Positions 1 to 9,100 of a stretch of 64,000 nucleotides of DNA are shown in pieces. The translations under genes were made by a program, and so were the position numbers. Location: assembly GCF_049537125.1 (NCBI RefSeq), contig NZ_JBMVQY010000001.1:992001-1056000 (forward strand), in the 5' to 3' direction. Under the pieces are notes generated by a model, which saw only the letters and a program-made list of their open reading frames with translations, did not search any database and was not told where the DNA came from. How positions within the stretch are numbered: the stretch's first letter is position 1; each line of letters begins with the position of its first letter. Source of the DNA: Limisphaera sp026417315. GTDB lineage: Bacteria > Verrucomicrobiota > Verrucomicrobiia > Limisphaerales > Limisphaeraceae.

Positions 1-196
1 TCAGCCCCCACAAGTGCTGCAAGTGCTCCAGGATTCGGGAAAAATCCCCGCGCAACTGCTCCAGCCAGGCGGCTTCGTTGGCCGCTGCCTGGGCCACCAG
101 GCGCGCCGCCCGCTCCTCCAGCAATTGCTGCTGCAACTGACCGGCCGGGGAGGTGGCCCAGGTCCGCTCGATGTATCTGGAGCTGCGCGCTCGCAT
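1..196 (-). CDS. Hypothetical protein, partial (3' end beyond left edge)
   Basis: The minus strand from the ATG at 194-196 stays open for 65 codons to the window edge. The peptide starts MRARSSRY and is rich in Gln, Glu, Leu and Ala, with a heptad-like pattern around QLQQQLLEERAARLVAQAAA, as expected of an amphipathic helix or coiled coil. The composition is much more protein-like than the two overlapping frames, which are Ser/Cys/Pro-rich shadows. It precedes the UDP-glucuronate decarboxylase gene by a gap of about 120 bases on the same strand order. I do not recognise the family, and the missing 3' part prevents assignment. Confidence 0.5.
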   Translation of the reverse strand, partial: MRARSSRYIERTWATSPAGQLQQQLLEERAARLVAQAAANEAAWLEQLRGDFSRILEHLQHLWGL

Positions 197-315
197 GTTC
201 GCCCGGCACAATAAACCACGCACTGCGGCTGCGCAACGTGAGGCGGGTCACGAAACGGAAAAAACGGAGGCCGCCGGCGCCCCCGCCTACCAGACGTCTG
301 CCGGCTCCGGCGCGG

Positions 316-1326
316 TCATTTTCCCAGGCGCTTGCGAAAGTCCTCAATCGTGCGGCGCAGCCCCTCCTCCAGGGGCACGCGGGGTGACCAATCCAGCAAC
401 TGCCGCGCTCGCGTGATGTCCGGTCGCCGCTGCCGCGGGTCGTCCTGGGGTAGCGGTTTGAAGACGATTCGGCTCTTCGAACCCGTCAACCGCAGGATCT
501 CCCGCGCAAACTCCAGCACCGTCAGCTCGGTGGGATTCCCCACGTTGACCGGCAACCCGTAGTCGCTGAGCATGAGCCGATACACCCCCTCGATCAGATC
601 CGACACATAACAAAAACTGCGCGTTTGCGATCCGTCGCCGAACACCGTGAGAGGTCTGCCCTGCAGAGCCTGGGTGATGAAGTTCGGCACCACGCGGCCG
701 TCATTCAGGCGCATCCGCGGCCCGTAGGTGTTGAAGATCCGTACAATGCGCGTCTCCAGCCCGTGCTCCCGCTGATAGGCCATCGTCAGCGCCTCGGCAA
801 AGCGCTTGGATTCGTCGTAACAGCCCCGCGGTCCCACCGGGTTCACATGACCCCAGTAATCCTCCGATTGGGGATGAACCTCCGGATCCCCGTACACCTC
901 GGATGTGCTCGCCAGCAGGAACCGCGCGCCCTTGTGCCGCGCCAACCCCAGCGCCTTGTGCGTCCCCAGCGAACCCACCTTCAGCGTCTGGATCGGATAG
1001 TTCATGTAGTCGGCCGGACTGGCCGGTGAGGCAAAATGCCACACGTAATCCACCGGCCCGGCCAGAAACAAATACTCCGTCACATCCTGACAGATGAAGC
1101 GGAAGCGCGGTTCCCCCGCCAAATGCTCGATGTTGGCCACACTGCCCGTGATCAGGTTGTCGATGCCGATCACCCGATGGCCCTGCGCCAACAAATAATC
1201 CGTCAAATGCGAGCCCAAAAACCCCGCCGCCCCGGTCACCACCGAGACGGGTTCCCGACCCAACCGCCGCCGCGACCGGGACGCGGCGCCTTTGCCCCTG
1301 TTATCCGAACTGGGTTGCTTCTTCAT
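316..1326 (-). CDS. NAD-dependent UDP-glucuronate decarboxylase (UDP-xylose synthase), SDR family
   Basis: A 336-residue extended short-chain dehydrogenase. The Rossmann glycine motif TGAAGFLG is at residues 31-38, the active-site region LLASTSEVYGD around 138-147, and the catalytic pair Tyr170/Lys174 is in GCYDESK. The RIFNTYGPRM and VFGDGSQTRSFCYVSDL segments are characteristic of the UDP-glucuronate decarboxylase/UDP-xylose synthase branch, which converts UDP-glucuronate to UDP-xylose in the cytoplasm. It lies last in a minus-strand order with a polyprenyl sugar transferase, EpsI and an exosortase, so it probably supplies a nucleotide sugar for an extracellular polysaccharide. The first ~25 residues are basic and probably disordered. 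A dTDP-glucose 4,6-dehydratase is a less likely alternative. Confidence 0.9.
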   Translation of the reverse strand: MKKQPSSDNRGKGAASRSRRRLGREPVSVVTGAAGFLGSHLTDYLLAQGHRVIGIDNLITGSVANIEHLAGEPRFRFICQDVTEYLFLAGPVDYVWHFASPASPADYMNYPIQTLKVGSLGTHKALGLARHKGARFLLASTSEVYGDPEVHPQSEDYWGHVNPVGPRGCYDESKRFAEALTMAYQREHGLETRIVRIFNTYGPRMRLNDGRVVPNFITQALQGRPLTVFGDGSQTRSFCYVSDLIEGVYRLMLSDYGLPVNVGNPTELTVLEFAREILRLTGSKSRIVFKPLPQDDPRQRRPDITRARQLLDWSPRVPLEEGLRRTIEDFRKRLGK

Positions 1327-1392
1327 AACAGAACGTCGGATTCCGTTTGAAGCCGTGGCCGGTGGGCCGTCGGAACCCTTCGAGCCCCCGAC

Positions 1393-2787
1393 TCATTTGG
1401 CCCCCTTGGCCGTCAGGACCACGGGGATGGTGCGCAGCAGGATCTTGAAATCCAGCCAGAGCGACCAGTGATCGATGTATTCCAAGTCCAACCGCACCCA
1501 CTCCTTGAAGTCGCGAAGCTCACTCCGGCCGCTGATCTGCCACAGACAGGTCAACCCCGGCTTGACGCTGAGCCGCCGTCGATGCGCCACGTCATCGAAC
1601 CGCGCCACCTCATCCAGCGGCAGGGGCCGCGGCCCCACCAGGCTCATTTCCCCCCGCAGAACATTGATCAGCTGGGGCAACTCATCGATGCTGTACCGCC
1701 GCAAAAACCGCCCGATCGGCGTCACGCGCGGGTCGTTGGTCAACTTGAACACCGGGCCGGACATCTCGTTCAGCTGTTCCAGCTCGTGCTTGAGCTGTTC
1801 GGCGTTCGTGACCATGGAACGGAACTTGTACATCGTAAACGGCCGACCGTTCAGCCCGGCCCGCTGTTGCCGGAACAACACCGGGCCCGGCGAAGTCAAC
1901 CGGATCAGCAGCGCCACCCCCAACAGCGGAATGGCCAGCACCGTCAACAACACCAGCGCCCCCACCACGTCCACCACCCGCTTCAACAGCAACTGGACCG
2001 GCTTGTCCGGCGTGGCCCGGAACACCAGCACCGGCCGCCCGTAAAAATCGTCCAACGTGGTGCGCGAAATCTCCGTGCGGAAAAACTCCGCCATCAACCA
2101 CGCCTCCACCCCCTCGGTTTCACAGGCCCGGATCACCTGCTGCACCTGCTCGAAATGGGTGTGCTCCGCGCTGATGATCACCCCGTTGACCGAGTGCTCA
2201 TGCAGCAACTGCACCAGCCGCGCCGGGTCTTCCCGGGTCACGTCCAGCTCCGCCACCACGTCCATGCCCTCATCGGGATGCGCCTCCACCTGCCGGCGCA
2301 GCCGTGCCAACTCGGAGGGCACGCCCACCAGCACCACCCGCCGACGAAACTGGGGCTGCGTCAACCGCCGCCGATACATCCAGCGCAGCAGCTCCTGCTT
2401 GGTGTACACCAGCCCGAACGCCAGCCCGCCAAACCACACCACCATCCAGCGCGGGGTAACCAACTGGGTGAAAAACAGCAGCAGCGTCAGCCCCATGCAC
2501 ACCAGCACCACCCCGCGCAGCAAACACCAGGTCATCTGCCAGCGCGGGCCCAGCACCGGCCGGCGATAAAAGCCCAGGGCCTCCAACGTCAACGGCCCGG
2601 CCGGAATCAGCAGCAAATACACCCACAAATAGGCATCGAAGGGAATCGGTACCGGCGGCAAATCCAACCACTCGCACACCCGCGGGTGCGTGCGCAACGC
2701 GTACGCCAGCCAGAAGCTCAAGCCGAACAGGCAGGCGTCCACCCACTGATGCAAAAGCAAGCGGATCTGTCGTTCGCGCGCTGCCAT
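1393..2787 (-). CDS. Undecaprenyl-phosphate sugar phosphotransferase (WbaP/exopolysaccharide polyprenyl glycosylphosphotransferase)
   Basis: A 464-residue membrane protein. The N-terminal half carries several hydrophobic segments (about residues 15-35, 48-70, 85-105 and 115-130) followed by a CoA-binding-like cytoplasmic domain (VVLVGVPSELARL). The C-terminal ~200 residues form the bacterial sugar transferase domain: KRVVDVVGA near 265, FTMYKFRSM near 320, and SIDELPQLINVLRGEMSLVGPRP near 385, with the family's conserved acidic/Arg residues. Such enzymes load the first sugar-1-phosphate onto undecaprenyl phosphate to start repeat-unit synthesis. It is transcribed with the EpsI/exosortase pair upstream and the UDP-xylose synthase downstream. 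In exosortase-linked exopolysaccharide loci a transferase of this type is usual. Start is the ATG giving MAARERQIR. Confidence 0.92.
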   Translation of the reverse strand: MAARERQIRLLLHQWVDACLFGLSFWLAYALRTHPRVCEWLDLPPVPIPFDAYLWVYLLLIPAGPLTLEALGFYRRPVLGPRWQMTWCLLRGVVLVCMGLTLLLFFTQLVTPRWMVVWFGGLAFGLVYTKQELLRWMYRRRLTQPQFRRRVVLVGVPSELARLRRQVEAHPDEGMDVVAELDVTREDPARLVQLLHEHSVNGVIISAEHTHFEQVQQVIRACETEGVEAWLMAEFFRTEISRTTLDDFYGRPVLVFRATPDKPVQLLLKRVVDVVGALVLLTVLAIPLLGVALLIRLTSPGPVLFRQQRAGLNGRPFTMYKFRSMVTNAEQLKHELEQLNEMSGPVFKLTNDPRVTPIGRFLRRYSIDELPQLINVLRGEMSLVGPRPLPLDEVARFDDVAHRRRLSVKPGLTCLWQISGRSELRDFKEWVRLDLEYIDHWSLWLDFKILLRTIPVVLTAKGAK

Positions 2788-2858
2788 GGCTCATCCCATC
2801 CCGGTCGGACCGTGGCCGGCCCGGCCATGCCCCCGGTCCATACTGGCCCCGTGCCGGT

Positions 2859-3614
2859 TCATGGCGGCGATCCCTCCCCGTGGTCCGGCCCGGTCACCGA
2901 AGGCCCACTGACCAACTGGAACTCGGGCACGGCCAGGGCCAAAAACTGTTTCATCCGCTCATAGGTCGCTTCCTCGCGCCCCGGCAGGCACACGGCGAAG
3001 CATGTCACGTACGCCCACCGCTGCAGCACCCCGCGCCGCACCAGTTCCCGGGCCATCCACCACATCCGCTCGAAACCCGTCGGCTCCCCGCTCAGCCCAT
3101 CCTCGCACACAAACCAGTACACGTAGATCCCCCGCACCGGCACGGTCTGCCCCTGCACGCTCATCTCGCGACCCGCCACCAACTTGACCACCGGCAAGTC
3201 GTAGGGATGCGGCCGCGGGATCCGGACCCGATCGCGCACCGTCTCCTCGATCCGCCAACCGGCGCCGGTCAAACAGAATTGCGGCTTGTGAATGCTCGTC
3301 CGGTCCGTCCCCATCAGCACCACGTTCAGCAACACCTCGAACCCGTCGTCGGCCTTGTAATGTCGCTGGCCAAAACTGGTGTCCGGCGGCAATGCCTCGA
3401 TCACCTCTTTCTGTTGCTCCACCCATTCCGACCGGTACCCGGGCACCGTCTCCGGCAACAGCACCTGCACGCGAATCGTGCCGTCGTCCAGCGGACGGGT
3501 CCGCACCCCCGGCTGTCCCAGCCGCTGCACGGCGTCCAATCGGGCCAGGACCAGCGCAGTGCCCACCATCATCAGTCCCGCCACCGCCGTCCACAACCAC
3601 ATCCTCCGGTTCAT
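2859..3614 (-). CDS. epsI: EpsI-family exosortase-associated protein
   Basis: A 251-residue protein beginning MNRRMWLW with one N-terminal membrane segment (about residues 5-25), then an exported domain. The EpsI hallmark HKPxxCLxGAGW is present as HKPQFCLTGAGW near residue 105. A second conserved block, VYWFVCEDG, lies near 170. The start ATG (3612-3614) overlaps the TGA of the exosortase in ATGA, so the pair is translationally coupled; a longer open frame upstream on the same strand is a shadow of the exosortase. EpsI proteins accompany exosortases in exopolysaccharide/PEP-CTERM systems and are sometimes fused to them. The exact biochemical role is not established. Confidence 0.88.
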   Translation of the reverse strand: MNRRMWLWTAVAGLMMVGTALVLARLDAVQRLGQPGVRTRPLDDGTIRVQVLLPETVPGYRSEWVEQQKEVIEALPPDTSFGQRHYKADDGFEVLLNVVLMGTDRTSIHKPQFCLTGAGWRIEETVRDRVRIPRPHPYDLPVVKLVAGREMSVQGQTVPVRGIYVYWFVCEDGLSGEPTGFERMWWMARELVRRGVLQRWAYVTCFAVCLPGREEATYERMKQFLALAVPEFQLVSGPSVTGPDHGEGSPP

Positions 3615-4573
3615 ACGTGGTCCCCTCCCGTGGCATGCACCGGGGCGGGCACGGGCGGCTCTCGCAAGGCCCGCTCCAACAGCAACAAACAGCCGATGGC
3701 CACCGCAAACGTCACAAACCCAAACCGCTGCTCGATCTGGACCCCGTACGACTGCCCAAACAGCTCCGTGACCAGAATCGTGAACGTGATCCGCGCCACG
3801 TTGCCCACCACCGCCAACGGCACCGCCGCCAGTACCATTACCCACCGCCGCCACGCCGTCCGAAAGGCCGTCACCCCGAAAATCACCGTCAGCGCCAGCA
3901 GGCTCATCAAGCTGCGAATCCCGCTGCAGGCCGGCGCCACGTCGTACCGATAAGACCGCTGCGAATCGAAAATCAGCGATCCCTCCCGCAGCACATCGAA
4001 CCCCAGGAACTGGGCGATCCCAACCGACAGATACGTCACCAGCATGCGCAACGGGAAAGTGACGTTTTCCGCCAGCGACCCCAACGGCACGCAAAACACC
4101 AGGAGCACATACGGAAAGACACACGCGCGCAAAAAGTCTCGACCCCAGGCGAGCCCCAGAAGCCCGTAAATCCCCAGGAAAAAGGCCACAATGGAAATCC
4201 GCGGCTGCTGGATCAGATAGCCCAGTACATGCAAAGCCAGGGCGCCGCCCACGAGGCCCAGAGCCGGGGGCCACATCTCCAAATGCCCGCCCCACAGCTG
4301 CCGCCGTTTCCACCACATCAACCCCAACACCACCAGCGGCATCACCAGACCGTGACCCTCGTCCCAGTCGTTCGCCGCATAGGCGTTCCACATCCACACC
4401 AGCAACGAGGGCGTCCGGATGTATCCGAACGTCGAATTGCCGAGCAGGTGGAACAGCAGGATCCACCCCGCCAGCAGCGCTGCCACGAGCCCCTTGCGCG
4501 GAATGCGGGGCCAGTACGACTGGAATTCCAGTCGGAACTCCTCCAACACGCCCAGCTGTCTCGACTCGGTCAT
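3611..4573 (-). CDS. Exosortase (EpsH-type transmembrane cysteine transpeptidase)
   Basis: A 320-residue polytopic membrane protein with about eight hydrophobic segments. The exosortase catalytic signature is visible: the Cys in PACSGIRSL (near residue 222) and the Arg in GNVARITFT (near residue 270), preceded by a conserved NVTFPLR block. Exosortases cleave and transfer proteins with short C-terminal sorting tails in the inner membrane. The start at MTESRQLG (4571-4573) is chosen because the upstream in-frame extension is Gly/Arg-rich and lacks coding character. It overlaps epsI by four bases. No PEP-CTERM-type substrate (sorting motif, TM helix and basic tail) is seen among the complete genes of the window. 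The specific Xrt subtype cannot be set without an HMM search. Confidence 0.9.
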   Translation of the reverse strand: MTESRQLGVLEEFRLEFQSYWPRIPRKGLVAALLAGWILLFHLLGNSTFGYIRTPSLLVWMWNAYAANDWDEGHGLVMPLVVLGLMWWKRRQLWGGHLEMWPPALGLVGGALALHVLGYLIQQPRISIVAFFLGIYGLLGLAWGRDFLRACVFPYVLLVFCVPLGSLAENVTFPLRMLVTYLSVGIAQFLGFDVLREGSLIFDSQRSYRYDVAPACSGIRSLMSLLALTVIFGVTAFRTAWRRWVMVLAAVPLAVVGNVARITFTILVTELFGQSYGVQIEQRFGFVTFAVAIGCLLLLERALREPPVPAPVHATGGDHV

Positions 4574-5245
4574 CGCTTCGGATGCAAGACCCACCCGATA
4601 CCCCATCCGCGCGCCGCGCTCAAACACATTCTGGCCGCCCCGGCCGGACGGCAGGGCGTCCGCTGCGTTGGCGTTGTACCCTCCCCTGACGCCCTCTCGG
4701 CTCGATGGTGCCACCCTGGCCGCTCCTCGATGCACATCCCTCCCACCCTTGACCCCCTGCCCCGGCGACCGTGCGGTCCGCCGGCCCCGCCACCCGACTC
4801 CCCGTCCTGCCCCTCCCCAGCCCCGGCCCCCGGCCCGCCGCCGGGCCGGCTCGCGCTCAGCCAGCTCCTGCACGCTCTGGCCGCAGCCGAACGCGCCTCC
4901 CGGGCGCGACGTCGTCCACCACCGATCTGATCAACCCTCGGCCACACCGGCCGAACCCCCGGCTGGCCGACCTCTCCACAAATCCCCAACGCGGGCCCGA
5001 TGCCCTGCGCACTCCCATCCCCACCCAGACGGTGAAACCGCGCAGGCCCTCGGCCGCATCGCCACGGGACCGGGTCAACCGTGCAATCCCCTGCGATGGG
5101 ACCCCTTCGCCAGACGGCTTGCAGGCATTCTCCACGGCGATCGCACCAGTTCGAGTGAAGACCTCCAGGAGCTCGGATGTCCGGCGGCGCCACCGGCAGC
5201 TTTGCCATTGATTTCTTCTGCCCCTCCAGCCCTTAATCCATCTCC
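4574..5245. other. 672-base intergenic region between divergent operons
   Basis: It separates the minus-strand exosortase operon from the plus-strand nucleotidyltransferase gene. Open frames exist on both strands, but their translations are Gly/Arg/Pro-rich with no recognisable pattern, and none has a convincing start context. It should hold promoters for both flanking operons. I see no strong -35/-10 pair, tRNA or riboswitch in it. Confidence 0.5.
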
Positions 5246-6043
5246 ATGAAAGCAATCGTGTTGGCCGCCGGTTACGCGACCCGACTTTACCCCCTGACCC
5301 TACACACCCCGAAACCCCTCCTGACCATCGCCGGCCAACCGATGCTCAACCACGTCCTGCGCGCCCTGGCCCCGCTCCGTCAAATCGACCTCGTTTACAT
5401 CGTCACCAACGACCGCTTCGCCCCCCAGTTCGAAGCCTGGGCCCGCTCCCAGGCCGGCCGCACCCCGTTCCCCTGCACCATCATCAACGACGGCACCACC
5501 GATGATGCCAACAAGCGCGGGGCCATCGGTGACATCCACTTCGTCCTGCAAACCCACCAACTCCAGGACGACCTCGTCATTGTCGCCGGCGACAATCTCT
5601 TCAGCCAGCCCCTCATCGGATTCGGCGAATACTGCCTGGCGCGTCAGGCCCCGGTGCTGGGCGTTTATGACGTCGGCAACCTCGAACAAATCCGCCACTA
5701 CAATGCCATCAGCACCGACGCCGAGGGCCGGATCACGTTCTTCGAGGAGAAACCCGCCCAACCCCGCAGCACCCTCACCGGCATTGCGCTGTACTTCTAT
5801 CCCCGGGCCAGCCTCCCGCTGATCCAGCAGTACATCGCCGAAGGCAACAACCCTGATCAGCCCGGTCGGCTGGTCCAGTGGATGTATCCGCGGGTCCCCT
5901 TTTACACCTGGCGCGTGCCCGGTCTGTGGTTCGACATAGGTTCCCGCGAATCCCTGGAGCAGGCCGACCGGTTGTTCCGACAGTTGGCCTCGGACCGCTC
6001 TCAACCCCGGCCAACGGACACGCCGGACTCGCACGGGACCTGA
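5246..6043 (+). CDS. Sugar nucleotidyltransferase (glucose-1-phosphate thymidylyl/uridylyltransferase-like)
   Basis: A 265-residue NTP_transferase-family protein. The nucleotide-binding N-terminus reads MKAIVLAAGYATRLYPLT, followed by KPLLTIAGQPMLNHV, both hallmarks of the family. VIVAGDNLF (about residues 111-119) holds the metal-binding Asp, and FFEEKP (near 170) and WFDIGSRESL (near 235) match the sugar-phosphate binding region. It should make an NDP-hexose from a sugar-1-phosphate. Its location beside the exopolysaccharide operon suggests precursor supply, but the base and sugar specificity cannot be read from sequence alone. It is followed after 131 bases by the DUF5107/TPR gene. Confidence 0.87.
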   Translation: MKAIVLAAGYATRLYPLTLHTPKPLLTIAGQPMLNHVLRALAPLRQIDLVYIVTNDRFAPQFEAWARSQAGRTPFPCTIINDGTTDDANKRGAIGDIHFVLQTHQLQDDLVIVAGDNLFSQPLIGFGEYCLARQAPVLGVYDVGNLEQIRHYNAISTDAEGRITFFEEKPAQPRSTLTGIALYFYPRASLPLIQQYIAEGNNPDQPGRLVQWMYPRVPFYTWRVPGLWFDIGSRESLEQADRLFRQLASDRSQPRPTDTPDSHGT

Positions 6044-6174
6044 TGAGGATGCCCCGACTCCACCGACTCGTATGGCCGGGCGCGGCTTGCGCCCGGGCCC
6101 CGACCTTGCAAGTTTGAACCGCGTCCGAAGAATCCAAGCCGAGATTTGCCCCAACCCAAAATCGAACGCCGCCC

Positions 6175-9100
6175 ATGAAGGCCCGCGCCGCCTTCCCCTC
6201 CACCGCTTGCGAACCGGCCTCGATTCAGACTCCCTCCCCGGCCGTCCGGGTAGATTCGTTCCGACTGGAGCTGCCCACCTGGTTGCCCGCGCGACCGGAT
6301 CCCAACCCCATGTTTCTGGAACGACGCGTCTACCAGGGCAGCAGTGGTCGGGTCTATCCCCTGCCGTTCACCGATCGCATCGCCGAAGCCCCTGTCCGCC
6401 GGGCCTGGGAGGTGGTCCGACTCGAGAACCGATGGCTCGAGGTTTGGGTGTTGCCCGAGCTGGGCGGTCGTGTGCACCGACTCCGGGACAAAACCTCCGG
6501 TGCCGATCTGATCTACTTCCAGCCGGTCATCAAACCCGCACTGGTGGGACTGGCCGGCCCCTGGATCTCGGGCGGCATCGAATTCAACTGGCCCCAACAC
6601 CATCGGCCCGCCACGTTTCTGCCCGTGGAAACCGCCGTGGAACGGCACCCCGACGGCAGTGTCACCGTGTGGTGCAGCGACCATGATCCCCTCCAGCGGA
6701 TGAAAGGCATGCATGGCGTGTGTCTGCACCCGGATCAGGCCGTGCTGCACTTGAAGGTCCGGGCTCACAATCGCACGCCGTTCGTGCAAACCTTCCTCTG
6801 GTGGGCCAACGCGGCGGTTCGGGTGCACGAGGCTTATCAAAGCTTCTTTCCTCCCGATGTCACCTGGGTGGCCGATCACGCCAAACGTGCCGTCGTGTCG
6901 TATCCATTGGCCCGGGGCGCGTATTACGGGATCGACTACGCCCGCCGGGCTCGGCACGGCGTGCCCGCGGATGAAGTCCCCCGCCAGTTCGTCCCGCCTC
7001 ATTGCCGGAGTTGTTTGCGCGCGCCTGCCGTCGAGACACCTCCATGGATGCCGGATTACCCGCCCAACGACCTGAGGTGGTACGCCAACATTCCGACTCC
7101 CTGCAGCTACATGTGCCTGCGGTCTGAAGGGGAATTCTTCGGCGGCTACGACCACCGCACCGGCCTGGGCCTGGTGCACGTTGCCGACCCTCACATCGCC
7201 CCCGGCAAGAAACAGTGGACGTGGGGCAACCACGAATTCGGGTATGCCTGGGACCGCAACCTCACCGAGCCGGACGAATCTGGCATCTACCCGCCTTACA
7301 TCGAGCTGATGGCCGGCGTCTACACCGATAACCAGCCCGACTTCAGTTTCCTCCGCCCGGGCGAGACCAAGACCTGGAGCCAGTACTGGTACCCGATTCG
7401 CGACATCGGCCCCGTGCAAAAGGCAAACTTGCAGGCCGCGGTCTCCCTGCATCTGCATCCAACCCGGGAAGCAGCCAACCCGCCGGACCTCGCAGCCGGG
7501 GCCAGGGGCCCGACCCGGGTCGGCGCCCTCCTCGCTCAGCTCGGCGTCTGCGTCACCCGCCCACACCCCAAACTCGAAATCGTGCTGGAACGCAAGGCGA
7601 AGCCGTGGGCCAGGTTTCAATGCGACCTGGCACCGGACCGGGCCTTCCTCCGACAGGTTGCCCTCCCGCCGGACACGCGGCTCACGGATCTTACGTTGCG
7701 CGTGCTGGATGCCCACGGCGCGGAATTGCTCGTGTACACGCCGGCGCCGCCCCCGCACACACCCCCTCCCCAGCCGGCGACCGAACCGCCACCCCCGGAA
7801 AAGATTCGCAGCCCGGATGAACTCTATCTCACCGGCCGCCATCTCGACCAATACCGGCACGCCACGCGGTGTCCCACGCTCTACTGGCGCGAGGCACTCC
7901 GTCGAGATCCGCTCGATGCCCGATGCAATGAGGCCATGGGGCGCTGGCACCTCGGCCGTGGCGAATTCGACGCTGCCGCCGCCCACCTCCGCCGTGCCAT
8001 CCAACGCCTTACCACACGGAATCCCAACCCCGAAGACACCGGAGCTTTCTATCATCTGGGGCTCTGCTTGCGGTTTGCCGCCGACTTGCGCCTGGCCCGA
8101 TCCGGCAGGGCGGCCCGCCCCGCCGCAGGTGCGGACCCCGATCCGCAAGCCCTCCGGCACGAAGCCCGGGCCATGTTTGCCAAGGCCGCATGGGATGGGG
8201 CCTGGGCCGCCGCGGCGCTCCGTGCCCTGGCCGAAATGGATTGCTGCAACCATGCCTGGGACCGGGCACTGGAGCAGTTGAATCGATGCCTGCGCCTCGA
8301 TGCCGACTGCCTCGGTGCCCGGAATCTCAAGGTCATGGTCCTTCGCCGACTGGGGCGCCATCGTGAAGCGGTCGAGATCCTCCGCGATACGCTGGCCCTC
8401 GATCCGCTTGACGTCTGGGCTCGATGGCTCCACCGCCGCGAACTCACCCGCGATGCCCAGGCGGCCCTCGACATCGTCCACGACCTGGCCCGTGCCGGAT
8501 TTGACCAGGAAGCCATCGAACTCCTGCACGCCGTGGCTGCCAATCTCCCCGCACTTCTCGAGGCTCAAACGCAGCCGGACCGGCTGCCCGACCAGAATTG
8601 GGGAGTGGCGCCGCTGGTGTATTACACGCTGGCCTGGCTCCACGGGCGACAGGGCCAATCGGCCTCAGCCCGACAAGCGCTCCGTCAGGCGGCCAAACAG
8701 CCGCCCGAGTACTGCTTCCCGGCACGTCTGGAAGAGATCGCCGTCCTGGAATTCGCCCGGGCCCACGCGCCACGAGACCCGCGGGCCCCTTACTACCTGG
8801 GCAATCTCCTGTTCGACCGCCGCCGTTACGCAGAAGCCATCGCTCTTTGGGAACACAGTGCACGGCTCGATCCCCGCTTTCCCATCGTCTGGCGCAACCT
8901 TGGCATTGCTTATTACAACGTCCAAAACCGCCCCGGGCGCGCGCGCAGCGCCTATGAGCGCGCCTTCTCGCTCAACCCCGGGGACGCCCGCTTGCTCTAC
9001 GAACGCGACCAACTTTGGAAACGCCTCCGCGTCTCGCCCCGTCGGCGCCTCCGCGAGCTGCAACGTCATCCGGCCCTCGTCCAACAGCGCGATGACCTGA

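Noticed and set aside
1468..2964. A 498-codon plus-strand open frame
   Set aside because: Antisense to the WbaP-like transferase; low-complexity His/Gln/Pro sequence.
4570..5255. Open frames of 130-210 codons in the gap upstream of the exosortase gene
   Set aside because: Gly/Arg-rich, no start context, no family resemblance, and they overlap each other in several frames.
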